From NCBI GenBank assembly GCA_965603365.1, contig CBFDCR010000076.1, positions 1 through 23,081 on the forward strand: 23,081 nt of DNA, written 5' to 3'. The position numbers and the translations under genes were made by a program. Below the pieces are notes generated by a model, which saw only the letters and a program-made list of their open reading frames with translations, did not search any database and was not told where the DNA came from. Numbering within the stretch: the stretch's first letter is position 1; each line of letters starts with the position of its first letter. This stretch comes from JAHELQ01 sp965603365 (lineage in GTDB: Bacteria > Acidobacteriota > Aminicenantia > UBA2199). Below are positions 21,913 through 23,081 of the stretch, piece by piece.

Positions 21913-22084
21913 ACCCGATCATAAGCCCAAACCCTTCAAGCAGATAGGGTAGGGTTCCCCTACCACCCCCCGGGGGGATCGAAATCGACCCTTTTTGCCC
22001 CTGAATCACCCCTTCGAGCTCCTATCGCGACACCTCGAGCTCCGATATCGACCCCTTGTCACCCAATATGAGACGTAAAGAGAA
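21913..22084. other. Non-coding stretch with short repeats
   Basis: No gene seen. It contains the small inverted repeat GTAGGG-TTC-CCCTAC near 21948, a CCCCCCGGGGGG palindrome near 21967, and a degenerate direct repeat TCGAGCTCCTATCGCGACACC / TCGAGCTCCGATATCGACCC from about 22013 to 22055. Confidence 0.6.
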
Positions 22085-22103
22085 CCTTCCAGGCACCGGA
22101 AGG
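22085..22103 (-). terminator. Possible terminator hairpin after the Rpn remnant
   Basis: CCTTCC-AGGCACC-GGAAGG forms a six-pair stem. On the minus strand a T-rich stretch (TTCTCTTT) follows, 42-60 bp past the end of the Rpn-like fragment. The loop is long and the T run broken. Confidence 0.3.
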
Positions 22104-22144
22104 ATTTGAGGACAGTCGTGAAAGAGCTCAATCCTCCATCCCTC

Positions 22145-22378
22145 CTACAATTCTTCGATGTCTTTTTTAAGCAGGCCGGTATAGCGAGCGATCTTGTCGA
22201 CGGATTCTCCCTCGTTTTTCATCATCCGGGCCATTTCCAGGGCCTTATTCTTTTCACCTTTTTTAAATCCCCTCTCTTCACCGATCATCACTCCCTCTTC
22301 CAGACCCTCTTCATAGGAGGTGTCCACCACCCCCTTTAAATCCCGGTATACCTTCAAACTCTCCTCGTATTCCGCCAA
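22145..22378 (-). pseudogene. C-terminal remnant of an Rpn/PD-(D/E)XK recombination-promoting nuclease
   Basis: About 77 residues from a TTG at 22378, directly after an in-frame TAG and without ribosome binding site. The sequence SYEEGLEEGVMIGEERGFKKGEKNKALEMARMMKNEGESVDKIARYTGLLKKDIEEL is the charged, GE-rich tail and terminal helix-turn-helix-like end typical of Rpn-type nucleases (transposase_31 related). The ~200-residue nuclease domain upstream is missing. Confidence 0.65.
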
Positions 22379-22625
22379 CTATAGTAAAAGACCAGCAAAG
22401 TTTTTACGTTTTTGCGTCCCCAGTCCCTCCAGTCCCTATTCCCTATTATAACCACATGATTGTTCGGTTACCCTGTGGTGGGTCGCCAGAATTGGCTGTT
22501 TAGGAACGGGCCAAAATTTCTTCATACTTACCCTGGGTTGATAATTTCCCCAATCCTATATAAACAAAAGTTTAAGGGAGGGGCATTGAAAGGGGGGAAA
22601 TTATTTATTTTGGATAGATCGGTGA
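22379..22625. other. Intergenic stretch without recognisable features
   Basis: Contains short C-rich runs (CCAGTCCCTCCAGTCCCTATTCCC, a TCCCTCCAG/TCCCTATT type repeat near 22420-22445) similar in style to 14527 and 17650. No coding sequence or RNA structure was recognised. Confidence 0.5.
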
Positions 22626-22654
22626 TTGAAAATTAGTGAAAATTGTTATATATT
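22626..22654 (+). promoter_or_regulatory. Promoter of the second hicB
   Basis: TTGAAA (22626-22631), 17-bp spacer, TATATT (22649-22654). The transcript would start about 10 nt before the ribosome binding site of hicB. Confidence 0.7.
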
Positions 22655-22671
22655 TTTACCCTGGAGGAAAT

Positions 22672-22887
22672 ATGGAGAACATCAAGATTGTGGTGGAAAA
22701 ACACGACGATGGGTTTGTGGCTTATCCGATTGGCCTAAAGGGTATTGTGGTAGGAGAAGGGGATACTTTCGAGGAAGCATTCGCGGATGTCAAATCTGCC
22801 ATACGATTTCACATAGACACTTTCGGCCTTGAAGTCCTGGGAGAAGATAAACCCAGTGAAGTCTTTATATCTGAGGCAGTTATTTAA
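22672..22887 (+). CDS. hicB: Short HicB-family antitoxin
   Basis: 71 residues from ATG 22672, with GGAGG five to nine bases upstream. IKIVVEKHDDGFVAYPIGLKGIVVGEGDTFEEAFADVKSAIRFHIDTFG is the minimal HicB/UPF0150 domain, without an added DNA-binding domain. hicA follows after one base. It is not closely similar to the HicB at 14962. It would neutralise a HicA toxin, but its own partner is frameshifted. Confidence 0.85.
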   Translation: MENIKIVVEKHDDGFVAYPIGLKGIVVGEGDTFEEAFADVKSAIRFHIDTFGLEVLGEDKPSEVFISEAVI

Positions 22888-22888
22888 A

Positions 22889-23081
22889 TTGAAATTTCCA
22901 AAAGACATCTCCAAAACTAAAGTAATAAAGATACTAAAAAAAATAGGTTTTGAAATTGTTAGAGAAGGCAATCACATTGCCATGTAAAGCACAATCCAGA
23001 TGGCAGTAAAACCCCTCTAACCATGCCTAATCATAGAAGAATAAAGGGTTCCACATTAAGGACAATCTTAACCCAGGCTGG
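22889..23081 (+). pseudogene. hicA: HicA toxin with frameshift (runs off the window)
   Basis: From a TTG at 22889, one base after the hicB stop, the frame reads MKFPKDISKTKVIKILKKIGF, then EIVREGNHIAM and TAA at 22987. In another frame the protein continues KHNPDGSKTPLTMPNHRRIKG, then STLRTILTQA to the window end. Both halves are ordinary HicA, including the GNHIAM segment with the catalytic histidine and the STLRTILTQA helix. A single missing base between GCCATG and AAGCAC explains the break. It could be a real inactivation or a sequencing error. Confidence 0.8.

Noticed and set aside
22985..22990. Programmed frameshift in the second hicA
   Set aside because: There is no slippery heptamer or downstream structure at the joint; a single-base deletion or read error is simpler.

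Overview
The window looks like a piece of a diderm, probably anaerobic or microaerobic environmental bacterium. The backbone is G+C-rich and holds cytochrome bd oxidase, a MoxR/DUF58/transglutaminase operon, a lipoprotein-like beta-helix protein, many toxin-antitoxin genes and decayed CHAT-STAND-TPR genes. That mix resembles Candidatus Aminicenantes or similar deep-branching phyla. This is an impression from gene style only; no marker gene is present to test it.

Layout. (1) 1-2860 is a visibly A+T-rich island: the tail of an unknown gene, a six-to-seven-helix membrane protein, and a TIR-domain protein with a C-terminal membrane anchor. A broken IS1182-like transposase and a nested-hairpin repeat lie just beyond it. 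(2) 3274-6377 (minus) is a two-gene operon: a ClpX-like AAA+ unfoldase whose stop overlaps the start of a beta-helix lipoprotein. (3) 6490-9944 holds a decayed ParD-like antitoxin, a PHP histidinol-phosphatase-like gene, then cydAB. (4) 10067-13925 is a MoxR ATPase / DUF58 / TgpA-like transglutaminase operon behind a strong promoter.

(5) 13926-17770 is a repeat-rich scrapyard. It contains an orphan MNT nucleotidyltransferase, HicB with a truncated HicA, an intact Phd/PIN pair, two differently deleted CHAT-STAND pseudogenes that share the same upstream block, three copies of a 28-bp perfect palindrome, a 30-bp repeat that truncates two unrelated genes, and a 21-bp minisatellite. (6) 17771-19246 (minus) is a GH99/DUF5010-like protein with an Ig-like tail. 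(7) 19805-20998 is a large calcineurin-type metallophosphoesterase. (8) 21063-23081 holds an intact RelE/Phd-type pair, Uma2 and Rpn remnants, and a second HicB with a frameshifted HicA.

The strongest candidate for a new system is the island at 494-2856 (membrane protein plus membrane-anchored TIR effector), which has the composition and neighbours of an acquired immune module. The most distinctive structural signal is the mosaic of repeats at 13926-17770 and 19400-19620, where the same short sequences join fragments of unrelated genes. No tRNA, rRNA or CRISPR array was seen.
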